Shown here piece by piece: positions 1 to 7,452 of a stretch of DNA of 12,353 nucleotides. The stretch is taken from NCBI GenBank assembly GCA_028565635.1, contig JAOXYB010045814.1:1-12353 (forward strand), given 5' to 3'. The notes below the pieces were generated by a model. It worked only from the letters and a program-made list of their open reading frames with translations, had not been told where the DNA came from and did no database searches. Every line of letters starts with the position of its first letter. Position 1 is the stretch's first letter. Source of the stretch: Phoronis ovalis. Lineage: Eukaryota > Phoronida > Phoronidae. Both the position numbers and the translations under genes were made by a program.

Positions 1-648
1 TACACATTCTGGTAAACATATTAAGTTTTCTTGACCGTATTTACACCCCTAACGAAGTGAAATTTTAACGATTATCCACGCGAAATTTTGTTGGAACATG
101 CGTACCCACTTTCATATTGACCACCCCCCGGGAAAATTGCATCACGTTTTTTCACAGCCATACATGGACTTAGTTGCTTCATGTCTCAACAGACAATTAG
201 ATAGGTATGTTGCATAGAGACCAGATCCTTCCGCATCTTATATTGATGCATTTACCATTAACTGGACAGGTATAAGCTCGATTTTTAAGTATTTCCATCT
301 TTTTCACTGCTGGTGGACACTTGTTTACAATTAGAACAAGCTACAGGTATTATTGTTGTTCCACTACGGCTTACTCAAGCATATTTGCTTAATTACTTTT
401 AACCATCTGATAGAGACTCCACGATATGTCAGAGCAACGGGCAAGAATCTACTTCATCATTCGGTGGACGGTCCACATCCAATTGCTCACAAGCTGACTC
501 TATAATGATATGCAAATTGTCAGGCATTCGATCGCTCAGTGTCAAATTTCGCCAGAAATTATTGACATCATGTTATGAATATCCTGGCAGAAAGGTACTC
601 AAAAGCAATACACAGTCTACCTCAAGAGGTGGATACAATTTGGTATAG
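1..648 (+). pseudogene. DIRS-like retrotransposon, decayed RNase H end of the RT/RNase H ORF (5' part outside window)
   Basis: Seen: three coding-like segments in different frames. The frame opening at 164 reads MDLVASCLNRQL, then RPDPSA and DAFTINW, broken by a TAG after RYVA. A second frame from 334 reads EQATGIIVVPLRLTQAYLLN. A third frame from 505 to the stop at 646-648 reads MICKLSG and ends SRGGYNLV. Known: DLFASRLN..RYVSWRPDP..DAF..W followed by a VVP..TQ segment and HPL..KL..CRLSG is the usual pattern of the RNase H and C-terminal region in DIRS-type polyproteins, where this ORF precedes and overlaps the tyrosine recombinase ORF. The 575-648 overlap with the next ORF fits that layout. 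At least two frameshifts and internal stops show it is dead. Positions 1-163 probably belong to the same ORF, but I see no clear motif there. Confidence 0.75.
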
Positions 649-1454
649 CAAGGAACTGATAAATGCAGTGCTTCATTTTCTTCACAAACTGTTCAATGAC
701 GGATACAGTTATTCTGTGTTAAACACAGCTCGTCCAGGTATATCTAATCTAAACATTAACTTTAATAATTCACGGCAATTCCAGCCTATTGGACAACATG
801 CATTGGTATGTAGATATTTGAAGGTGCTTTTAACAAAGTCAAACTAACACTGAAATTCAGCGAAATCTGGTCAGTGGATATTGTGTTGGATTATTTAAGA
901 CTTTTGTATCCATTACATGCATTAACTCTTAAGAATAGACATTTAAACTAGCACTGTTAATTGCCTTGGTAACAGGCCAGAGATGTCAGACTTTGACATT
1001 TTTAAATGTTTCCGACAAATTCACGAGAATATAGGAAAAATATTATAGGTTTGCATTAACTGATCACATTGAACAGCTAGGGCAAACCAGGAAAATCGTT
1101 TGGTAATATCCGATTGTATAGGTATCGTGTAAATGAGTTATGTGTTTACACCACTTTAGAATACTACCTTACAATTACTAGTTCATTACGACACTCTTCA
1201 ATTGTTTGTATCTTATATTAAGACTTTTAGAGCAGTGACATCATTGGTAGATGAATTAAACCTTCATTAGTACAAGCTGGCGTTAATATTGATTTTTTTT
1301 TAAAGCACATAGTACATGCAGCGCTTCAACCAGTAAAGCAATAGGTGTAATTCTAGTGGACATGGTTATTAAATCAGCTGGGTGGTCACAAAAATCTACA
1401 TTCATAAAGTTTTATGATCGACATATAGCTATTATGTTTATACGGATCAAATGA
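575..1454 (+). pseudogene. DIRS-like tyrosine recombinase (YR) pseudogene
   Basis: Enzyme that in intact elements integrates the circular cDNA by tyrosine-recombinase strand exchange. Seen in order: ATG at 575 opening MNILAERYSKAI, then SYSVLNTARPGISN and IGQHALVCRYLK up to the stop at 847; a shifted frame 856-951 with IWSVDIVLDYLRLLYPL; another frame 954-1034 with LVTGQRCQTL, which carries the first catalytic Arg; a badly eroded stretch 1035-1300 with DHIEQLGQTRK; and a last frame 1302-1454 with KAHSTCSASTSKA, IKSAGWS and IKFYDRHI. The order SYSxxNTARxxxS, HPLVCRFLKG, VTGQRCQTL, KAHSTRxAS, SAGWS, FY is characteristic of metazoan DIRS/YR-element recombinases. The nucleophilic Tyr (about 1413-1415) and the Trp are kept, but the HxxR box reads HSTC, so the second catalytic Arg is lost. 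Three or more frame changes make it nonfunctional. Confidence 0.88.
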
Positions 1455-1637
1455 GTGATTCAATACTTGATTATATAAATGTTTATTTTTGTTAAATGTT
1501 ATACATTCATGTTAACTTTGGTAGATTTTTCCTTTGTTATTGTTAATAAACTGTTTCTGGTTAATTTGGTTTATTTTGGGCGCACTGCTTTAAAGTCTCA
1601 TGGTAACCCAGAAGTATGTCATGATTTGGTAGAATTT

Positions 1638-1882
1638 AAAAATTAAACGACACTTCTGTAAGTTGAAGTTTGATAGTAATTCCACCAAATTATGTGTAGT
1701 TCGGGGGGTTAACATGCCCATCCCTTTCACTACCCACCCCTAATGCCAGTATCGTGCACCCAAAATAACTTCGAAGTCTGATCTGCAGCGGTCAGTGCGC
1801 ATCTCACGATAACCCTCCGTACTACACATGATTCGGTAGAATTATCAAACTTCAACTTACAGGTGAGTCTTGTTTAATTTTT
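1638..1882. repeat. Inverted repeat at the 3' end of the DIRS-like element (terminal repeat / internal complementary region)
   Basis: Seen: the segment 1638-1715 is the imperfect reverse complement of 1806-1882, with about 90 nt between. The shared core is CTGTAAGTTGAAGTTTGATA in the left arm and its complement in the right arm; both arms also share a TGTGTAG block and a GGGGTTA/TAACCC block. The right arm contains CTTACAGGTGAGTCT, a perfect splice-donor-like CAG|GTGAGT. Known: DIRS elements end in non-identical inverted terminal repeats with an internal complementary region downstream of the YR ORF. Position, 184 nt after the YR stop, fits that arrangement. Assignment to ITR versus ICR is inference because the left end of the element is not in the window. 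Confidence 0.72.
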
Positions 1883-1982
1883 AAAATATGGACAATATTG
1901 TACTATATGTGCTAGAAAATTTTGAATTTTTTGTTTGTCATTTACACATGTTCAAGATCACTCCAAAAAATTAGCTAGCCTA

Positions 1983-2268
1983 CAGTACAACTCAGAACTA
2001 TCAATTCCCTGTGCTCGTGATCGAGAAGCATCTATAGATGCGACCACATACGCAACACAGAAGAAATCATGTATATCAACTCTAGATTGCATCTGGATCG
2101 CATCTATTAACTTTGAGATGCGTCTCTGTACATTGCATCTGATAAAACGATTTTGAGAGTAATCACGTCTACAATAATGTACATGTACAATTATCGGCTA
2201 TGCGTTTCTGTATATTGCGTCTGTTAAAACGATTTTGGGAGTAATCTTGGTGTTATTTTAGAGATTAA
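1983..2268 (-). repeat. Left long terminal inverted repeat (GACGC/GATGC-rich)
   Basis: Outer end TACAGTAC..AGAACTATC (with the flanking TA at 1981-1982), followed by CpG-containing words built on AGATGCGATC, GATGCGTCTC and TTGCGTCTG. It matches the right copy in reverse orientation with moderate divergence and carries an extra internal duplication: the unit AAAACGATTTT(G)GGAGTAATC appears twice, at about 2144-2164 and 2227-2246. The duplication explains why it is about 28 bp longer than its partner. Confidence 0.7.
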
Positions 2269-2426
2269 TAAAATTACATTTACCTTCCATAATGCTACAT
2301 TTAAATAATGTTATAAAAATCATTACAGACAAATCAAAGCAGACATTCGCCAGCCTTTCGTGAACCTTGTTGGCATTTTATCTAAACATGTAATATAATA
2401 GTTACAACATTTCTACCTGTTTTTAA

Positions 2427-2779
2427 GGGTCATACCTGTCAACTTTGGAAAATGTCAGATAGGGAGATTTTCATGAGGACGCAGTAGCGAGGACGTGCCA
2501 AAGCCTAGGGGGTCCTGCAGCACGCTCCCTCATTTTATAACTTATTTCATTAAAAATTACAAAAAAAATTATTTGCTGTCATTGTCATTTATTGCACATA
2601 CCAATTTGGTGACTGCTATATGGCTTCCTTCGTATATTTCCGTGATATGAGCAGAAAAATTTTGAAACATGAAAATTTTTAAATCGGGAGATTTTCAATA
2701 TGGATCGGGAGATCCGGAGATGAGCCTCCAAATCGGGAGACTCCCGACGAGATCGGGAGCATCGACAGATATGAGGGGT
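2427..2779. mobile_element. Short non-autonomous inverted-repeat element (GGGTCATACCTGTCAAC type), nested
   Basis: Seen: the left end GGGTCATACCTGTCAAC is the imperfect complement of the right end ATCGACAGATATGAGGGGT (2761-2779). Inside, the word (A)TCGGGAGA recurs many times at 2685-2760, including the palindrome TCGGGAGACTCCCGA (2734-2748). The left half has CGCAGTAGCGAGGACGTGCC and AAGCCTAGGGGGTCCTG. Known: a MITE-like repeat with CATACCTGTCAAC ends and repeated CGGGAGA words is common in marine invertebrate and fish genomes; I place this copy there from memory of the pattern, without a database check. No protein is encoded. Confidence 0.65.
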
Positions 2780-3186
2780 ACTTTACAGGTATTTTCAATA
2801 CCCTACGTCTCTCTTTTAGGTTTATCTAAGCATGTAATAGTGTTTCACAAAGATTTCTAATGGGTGATGCATTTTGATTCAATTTACTTCTTTCTCTTAC
2901 ATGCCCAAGCAAATTTATTTTTCCTGGTAAGTATTCCATTTTATAACTTGCTTTGTTTAATATAAATGTTCATGATCTTTTTGGGAGGAGTACTACAATG
3001 CAAACAAGCATTCAGAATGGAAGCAATGGTTGAGAATTTTGACATAAATAAAAGACCTTAATAATACAAAACTTTGTAATTATATAGCTGCAGTCCTTGT
3101 TTTTGTGTATTTTAAATTTGATGGATATTTTGTGAACTTTGGCGATTTTACATGCATAGGATAGGTAATTGTTGAAATTGATTTAA
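2780..3186. other. AT-rich stretch without recognisable gene
   Basis: Interior of the long-TIR element. I see no coding-like frame or RNA gene. The 19-base word TTTATCTAAGCATGTAATA at 2821-2839 repeats, with one mismatch, the word at 2377-2395 on the other side of the nested short element. Confidence 0.4.
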
Positions 3187-3572
3187 AAAGGTCATTTGGG
3201 TGACGGATTTGTATATTTAGCTGAACTTGCCACTAGTTCTAGATTAAATTTACAGTTGGAGAGCAGCTAAAAATTGAGCTAACAAATCTTTCTGAGCCAG
3301 AAGTACTAAAATTACCATCAGGTTCTGGATTAGTGACTGATCACATACAAGGCATACAAGTCACTTTAGGAAAAACAAATTCAGCGTCAGGCTTATCACT
3401 CCAAAAGTTCCATAGGTAACCACTGTAAAAAAATATCTTAAGAGTGTACGAAGACATTACTTACTGCATTGTAGCAAAAACTGAAGAATTGACAGATGAT
3501 AGAAATACAGTAGGAGGATACATAGAAATTAGAGATAGATATAACAAAACATTCCAGATATTTCAGAACTAG
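3187..3572 (+). pseudogene. Broken ORF of unknown family inside the long-TIR element
   Basis: I do not recognise this protein. Seen: three coding-like segments. Frame 3187-3270 includes GDGFVYLAELATSSRLNL and then shifts. Frame 3243-3419 carries 58 residues including VGEQLKIELTNLSEPEVL and SGLVTDHIQGIQVTLGK. After two in-frame TAA stops (3417-3419 and 3426-3428), the same frame continues at 3429-3572 with ILRVYEDITYCIVAKTEEL and GGYIEIRDRYNKTFQIFQ, ending in TAG. Composition is protein-like (mixed charged and hydrophobic residues, little repetition), unlike the surrounding AT-rich DNA. The acceptor-like TTTACAG (3248-3254) and donor-like CATAG|GTAAC (3411-3420) could mark an exon instead. A decayed transposon or host gene fragment is the simplest reading. 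Confidence 0.45.
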
Positions 3573-3889
3573 TTAAACTAATTAGTCACTAACAGCCAAT
3601 TCCGGATGATGTCAAAACCATGCACCCTGGGTCTAGGGATTAGACATATGCTATATGTCGAGTGGGTCACTTGGAAATATTTTATACGGGGAGCTCAGCC
3701 AAAACCCACACCTTTTTAAGATCTTCAAAGTTAAAAAAATGGGCATCCTCTCCCAGGCTTGGCACAGTAAACCGTCTTCTTCCGGACCCAGACCAAAAAT
3801 CGAAAAATCCCTATCCTCTGGATCAATAAAAGCTATACTGCACCGGAATAACAAAAGAAACAACACTTATCTATCTAAAACATAATTAT
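3573..3889. other. Unresolved stretch with overlapping antiparallel open frames
   Basis: Both strands are open for about 70 codons here (+ 3655-3885 and - 3651-3866). Neither protein resembles a family I know, and neither has clear support over the other. A short palindrome ACATATGCTATATGT lies at 3644-3658. Left as probable repeat or eroded element sequence. Confidence 0.3.
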
Positions 3890-4030
3890 TGACATGTGTA
3901 CCTTAACAGAATTTTACACAGCAATTTTAGAAATCTGATATTCAAATTACCTTTTGACCCCCAGGTCAACAATGGCCTATCCTACGGATGTCACACCTCA
4001 AGTACCACAACTGTAACCATCTTCGAGATA
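3890..4030 (+). repeat. Isolated copy of the AGGTCA-rich interspersed repeat
   Basis: The order CAATTTTAGAAATCTG, ACCTTTTGACCCCCAGGTCA, CAATGGCCTATCCTA, ATGTCACACCTCAAGTACCA, then TCTTCGAGATA matches, block by block, the tandem units at 10740-11560. It contains TGACC..AGGTCA half-sites at about 3955-3968. Same orientation as the array. Confidence 0.7.
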
Positions 4031-4308
4031 CTCTAGAGTTTTTTTAAATGCGAAAAAAGTGATTTTCACGGAAAGAACACAATTTTGAACACGCCGTTAA
4101 AAATACGTCAGGGAGTTACTCGAAAAAAATTTGACGCAACGAATTAGCCAAATATCTTGACCTTTAAACAAAACAAAAATGTTTCTAATACATAAAACCA
4201 CCTTAAAACAGTGATCATTTTTCAAACACCCCCTAAACGTAGATAATGGCAATTCGCAAAAATGCAACATTTGGACGTTTTTTACCAGCTTTTCTCGCGG
4301 AAACCGAC
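4031..4308. other. AT-rich interior of the long-TIR element, nothing recognised
   Basis: No coding-like frame or RNA gene seen. It ends exactly where the right long inverted repeat begins. Confidence 0.4.
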
Positions 4309-4566
4309 TTAATCTCTAAAATGACACCAGGATTACTTCCAAAATTGCTTTAACAGACGCAATATACAGATACATGTACATTATTGTAGACGCTTCTCCA
4401 GACGCGATCTAGAGTTGATAGACGTGATCTAGACGCAATCCAGTCACTATCCAGTCGCATTCCTGACGCGATTCAGAGTTAGATGATCACGTCTATGTTG
4501 CGTCTGGATCGTGTCTATAGACGCGTCTCAATCACGATCACAGGAAGATAGTTCTGAGCTGTACTG
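4309..4566 (+). repeat. Right long terminal inverted repeat (GACGC-rich)
   Basis: Reverse-complement partner of 1983-2268. It starts TTAATCTCTAAAATGACACC and ends GATAGTTCTGAGCTGTACTG, next to TA (4567-4568). The interior is a chain of GACGC-type words (AGACGCGATCTAGA, GACGTGATCTAGACGC, TAGACGCGTCTC) that give many short self-complementary stretches. Confidence 0.7.
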
Positions 4567-4568
4567 TA

Positions 4569-5085
4569 TGTGGAAATAAAAACGACTACATTAAAATCTA
4601 GAAAACAGATTAATACCCACACTACAAACAGCCTCAGGGACAAGGCAAACAGCAGGCATTGTATGTTGATATCAGGGTGGTCTAGATAATACACATAAAC
4701 CTCCTCTTTCGGTAGCCCCTGAAAGCCTCAAAGATACTTTGTATCTCAGTTTTTACATGTCATAATAAGGTTGCCGCCGGGGTTCAAGAGGAAATTTAGT
4801 TACTGTAAGAAAATATATACGTAATCAATATTTCGATTAAAAATTGGTTGGTAAATATAGTTTGAATCAAAATAGTTTGTGTTCAGTGTTTCAAGTTTAC
4901 TACGGACTTGGTCTAGCTCACAAATAGGGACAAGGCTGCTAAATGGCAGTTGAGGATTCAAGTGTGAGTGCAATTAATCCAGAATGTGAATCATTCCCTC
5001 TGAAATGTCCTGCTAATTAAAGGGCATATAATTTGAATTTCAATTTGAGACGAATATAACACATGTAGTCATTAAATCATAACAC
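4569..5085. other. AT-rich stretch without recognisable gene
   Basis: I see no credible coding frame, tRNA or known repeat. The stretch separates the right long inverted repeat from the third, solitary copy of the same family. Confidence 0.4.
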
Positions 5086-5321
5086 AATCGCGTCTGAAAC
5101 TTTTAATATTTCAGTTTTGATAGACGCAATCTATATTTCATAGACACGTCTCACGCACGATAATAGACACAATCCATATTTCATAGACGCGTCTCTGAAG
5201 CAAGAGAGACGCGATTCAGACGACATTCAGTATCATGATTTTGCGATTGAATCGCGACTGTAGATGCAAAGTAGATGCGTCTCGATCGCGACTAAAGGGA
5301 AGATAGTTCTGAGCTGTACTG
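5086..5321 (+). repeat. Solitary third copy of the long terminal repeat
   Basis: Ends GGAAGATAGTTCTGAGCTGT then ACTG, followed by TA (5322-5323), the same outer end as the right repeat at 4309-4566. The body repeats TAGACGCAATCTATATTTCA twice in variant form (about 5135 and 5163), plus AGACGCGTCTC and GATTGAATCGCGAC. No inverted partner is visible between 4569 and 5085, so this is a solo or truncated copy. The left boundary is uncertain by about 50 bases. Confidence 0.62.
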
Positions 5322-5323
5322 TA

Positions 5324-5547
5324 TTATTTGCCAGTACCTGTTGGACTCAAAATACTTTGTCAGTGCTCATGTTATATAATTCCGTACTAAGTCAAAACAG
5401 GACATATTTATCATGTCTAAAGCCCATATCACATTCCTACGATTTCATCATTTTAAAAAGTTACCTAACATATTACGCCCATCAACCTATGAATTTCTTA
5501 TATTAGAATCATGCTTCATCTATCCAGCTAAAGACACAACATCACGT
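5324..5547. other. AT-rich stretch without recognisable gene
   Basis: Short open frames here are not protein-like and cross into the adjoining repeats. Nothing else is seen. Confidence 0.4.
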
Positions 5548-5800
5548 GCCATCTTGGAAACAAACTGGCCGCCAGTTGGCCATGTTGGAAGTAATCCAGC
5601 TCAATATTATACCTAAACTGTACTTAGTGTGTACTGATATGAAGCTGATCGGAAAAAATTGTAGTTGTTATTGCGACGTACATTATCAAGAACCAACCTT
5701 GCTGCCAGTTGGCCATCTCCGCAAGTGATCTAGGTCAAAATTATTACAGTTCTGCACTATGACCTGTATTTACCCTATACTGTTACCCCGAGACAAAGTT
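5548..5800 (+). repeat. Two diverged copies of a GCCAGTTGGCCAT / AGGTCAAAAT interspersed repeat
   Basis: Copy one (5548-5625) has GCCATCTTGG, GCCGCCAGTTGGCCATGTTG and GTAATCCAG. Copy two (about 5700-5795) has GCCAGTTGGCCATCTCCGCA, GTGATCTAGGTCAAAATTAT and TATGACCTGTATTT. The same block order recurs at 9871-10290. GGCCGCCAGTTGGCC is nearly palindromic. No coding role is evident. Confidence 0.6.
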
Positions 5801-5898
5801 TGAGGTACACTGGCTGTATAAATATTTTGAGGTATTGGATGTGTGTTGACCCACTTTTCAAGGTCATTCAAAAATATTACCTAGGCGAGACCAAAAAA

Positions 5899-6024
5899 AA
5901 ACTTGTTTAATGGGCGCAACTGATTCAAATTTTGGCGTTTTCACTTTTATCTTTTTTTAACAAACTTGTTTAACAGGTCCGACTGCTTCAAATTTTGGCA
6001 TTTTAAATTTTTTTAAAATTTTAT
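5899..6024 (+). repeat. Two-unit tandem repeat, period 63
   Basis: The unit starting AAACTTGTTTAATGGGCGCA at 5899 is repeated at 5962 as AAACTTGTTTAACAGGTCCG. Both continue to GACTG(A/C)TTCAAATTTTGGC or similar, then TTTT-rich sequence. It lies immediately left of the direct repeat at 6034. Confidence 0.7.
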
Positions 6025-6033
6025 TGTAAAAAA

Positions 6034-6348
6034 GATTAAAGTGTGGGGTAGTCTAACCAAATACAGAACCAATGCACTGCTAGATCACTGTTGACAACGG
6101 GCAGTTTGGGGTTGCTATGTGTGGGTGTGGTTGTGTACTAGACACCGTGCGGGCGGATTTTTAAATGAGCACGTCAAAAATCCTGAGAACAGTATAGATC
6201 TATAGGGAGAGAATCGCTTGGTATTGAGATATTTCTATATGGTCGTTCTATGTTTGAGTTTTGCTGGTGCAGTAGAGTTACCAACTGAAATTTTCATTTT
6301 TCAAATAGAAATAGGGAAAATCAATGTTTCATGGGTTTATGTGGTCTT
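6034..6348 (+). repeat. Left direct repeat, about 315 bp
   Basis: Matches 9282-9574 in the same orientation, from GATTAAAGTGTG through GTCTAACCAAATACAGAACC, GGGCGGATTTTTAAATGAGC, ATCCTGAGAACAGTATAGAT and GAGTTTTGCTGGTGCAG to TTTCATGGGTTTATGTGG. It carries about 25 extra bases after GGTGCAG compared with the right copy. Divergence looks moderate (scattered substitutions and small indels), so the copies are not recent. Confidence 0.88.
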
Positions 6349-6460
6349 TCTTGCCGGATTTTGTCTAACTAAATCCTAGTACAACTGCTATTTTGAACTT
6401 ATGTCCTCATCAGCTAGGAATTAGACTGTTGGAATGGTTTTGTCTAAATCACAAGGTTTT

Positions 6461-6476
6461 AGTCCTTAAAAGGACT
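6461..6476 (-). terminator. Histone-type 3' stem-loop candidate 1
   Basis: Read on the minus strand: AGTCCTTTTAAGGACT, a perfect 6-bp stem with the loop TTTA. Known: metazoan replication-dependent histone mRNAs end in a 6-bp stem with a four-base U-rich loop (UUUC or UUUA); the usual outer pairs are GG/CC, here AG/CT. It lies about 113 nt after the stop of ORF C. The palindrome can also fold on the + strand, so the strand assignment rests on the loop sequence and on the neighbouring genes. Confidence 0.45.
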
Positions 6477-6588
6477 GCATGTTTGGTTTGTTTGGTGGAG
6501 GCCAAAGGCTCGCTCCAAATTTTTTTTTGTGCGGGAGGCTGGTGGCCTACTCGCACTAGGATTTCGTTAGGTGGCCGACGCACAGTTC

Positions 6589-6798
6589 CTAATGGTTGGT
6601 TTCAAAAACTGATGATCCGAGGCTACAATGCTTGTTGTGAAGCGAAGAGTGTATGTCCGCAGTTAGGCACGTCCGTACACTGTTGTTGAATTCTGTGGAA
6701 TGACTATAGCCTGTGATCAATGTTAACACAATCATATAACTGAAACAAAGACATGCCTTCCTTTTGGTTGGTGCATATTTTGCAGTTATTTTGTCCAT
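6589..6798 (-). CDS. Small ORF C, hypothetical protein with signal-peptide-like N-terminus
   Basis: 69 codons from ATG at 6798. I do not recognise the protein. It opens MDKITAKYAPTKRK (basic), followed by a hydrophobic run CLCFSYMIVLTLITG ending near a possible signal-peptidase site (GYSHS), then a Cys- and Ser-containing tail with CLTADIHSSLHNKHC. A CCAAT box sits only about 5 nt upstream of the ATG, which would be too close for a promoter serving this start. It may be a chance ORF, or the start may lie elsewhere. An overlapping + strand frame (6393-6689) is less protein-like. Confidence 0.25.
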   Translation of the reverse strand: MDKITAKYAPTKRKACLCFSYMIVLTLITGYSHSTEFNNSVRTCLTADIHSSLHNKHCSLGSSVFETNH

Positions 6799-6802
6799 TC
6801 TG

Positions 6803-6873
6803 ATTGGATACCGCTCAGAAGGTTTTCTCTGGACGCAGTTTTTGGTGGGATCTGTTTTCTGTGTGCTGATTGG
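6803..6873 (-). promoter_or_regulatory. Pair of CCAAT boxes (minus-strand sense)
   Basis: On the minus strand CCAATCAG appears at about 6800-6807 and 6866-6873, with related AACCAACC words nearby (about 6890). Known: repeated CCAATCAG boxes are typical of histone and other S-phase promoters and bind NF-Y. The association with a promoter here is inference; no clear TATA box is seen at a suitable distance. Confidence 0.35.
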
Positions 6874-6929
6874 TGGTGGGGATTAGTTTCTGGTTGGTTA
6901 ATCAAGATGGTGAGAGAGTTTGGGGTCAA

Positions 6930-7148
6930 TCAGTGCAAGTGTGCAGCTTGGATCCTCTCATGTAGAATTGTTGCGATTAGAGCTATTTCGTAGTGTTTGA
7001 TAAGTTTGCTTTTTAGTACATAAAGGGATGTTTCCATCAATGGTGGAGTGCATTGTTTTTTTTGATTGAAATATGCTTTTTTTCCTTTATGTTCTCTGCC
7101 TGTATTTTTCCTGTCATTCCATTTGGGAGTATTTATATTCTGAGACAT
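6930..7148 (-). CDS. Small ORF D, basic hypothetical protein
   Basis: 72 codons from ATG at 7148. I do not recognise it. The first half is strongly basic and polar (KWNDRKNTGREHKGKKAYF), the second half amphipathic (YVLKSKLIKHYEIALIATIL). The arrangement, a basic N-terminal tail then a helical segment beginning after a Pro-Pro and Met, is loosely like gene B (PYKKPKQQKRP then LKNWLTDIEKWNLLKQL), so the two may be paralogous. This similarity is weak. It lies downstream of hairpin 2 on the same strand. Confidence 0.3.
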   Translation of the reverse strand: MSQNINTPKWNDRKNTGREHKGKKAYFNQKKQCTPPLMETSLYVLKSKLIKHYEIALIATILHERIQAAHLH

Positions 7149-7387
7149 TGTTTTTTGTTTAAGCTGAGTGGCAGTTTAAGTCATTCAGACTGGTTGGGTA
7201 TACATCATTACTTTCTTTGATTAATCTCCTTAATAGGAGATAGGAGTTGTCCATTGTTGCAGAGTTGGTTATTGTTGTGGTTTAAGTTTCTTGTTTATTT
7301 ATTAGATTTAACAGCACAATAGAGTTATAATAATTATAACGAATATATAAAGCTTTTAAATTGATTAGCCCTTCTTGGAGGGGGTGT

Positions 7388-7403
7388 AGTCCTAAAAAGG
7401 ACT
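7388..7403 (-). terminator. Histone-type 3' stem-loop candidate 2
   Basis: Minus strand: AGTCCTTTTTAGGACT, a perfect 6-bp stem with loop TTTT, flanked by AACA on its 5' side and ACACC on its 3' side. About 7 nt further on is CTCCAAGAAGGG, resembling the purine-rich histone downstream element (CAAGAAAGA) that pairs with U7 snRNA. It lies 50 nt beyond hairpin 3 in the same transcript direction, giving tandem hairpins after gene B. Confidence 0.5.
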
Positions 7404-7452
7404 GTTATTTTTACCTTTCAGCCCTCAAGGGGGATGATAGGTATGAATTGGT

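Larger units (their letters stand above)
1981..4568. mobile_element. Candidate DNA transposon with long terminal inverted repeats and TA target duplication
   Basis: Seen: the segments 1983-2268 and 4309-4566 are inverted copies of each other along their whole length. They start at TACAGTAC..CTCAGAACTATC on the left, with its complement ending GAGCTGTACTGTA on the right. They stop at the same inner point, TTAATCTCTAAAAT. Both ends are next to TA (1981-1982 and 4567-4568), and the element proper would begin with CAGT. Known: TA duplication and a CAGT start are common in Tc1/mariner-like transposons. The interior holds a nested short element, a broken unknown ORF and one copy of the AGGTCA repeat. 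No DDE/D transposase is recognisable, so it would be non-autonomous or decayed. Alternative: two independent inverted insertions of the same repeat. Confidence 0.6.

Noticed and set aside
1935-2156. Open frame of 73 codons on the + strand
   Set aside because: It lies in the left long TIR and translates repeat words; it is explained by the inverted repeat.
2669-2860. 63-codon open frame on the + strand
   Set aside because: It starts within the CGGGAGA part of the nested short element and runs out of it; composition is dictated by the repeat.
3651-3885. Overlapping antiparallel open frames of 71 and 76 codons
   Set aside because: Neither matches a family I know and both cannot easily be real; left as unresolved sequence.
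5264-5728. Three overlapping + strand open frames
   Set aside because: They cross the solo TIR end and the GCCAGTTGGCCAT repeat copies, with no protein-like composition.
6393-6689. 98-codon open frame on the + strand
   Set aside because: It is rich in Cys, Trp and Gly with no domain pattern, uses no clear ATG, and opposes the A-rich-sense minus strand where the other coding-like frames lie.
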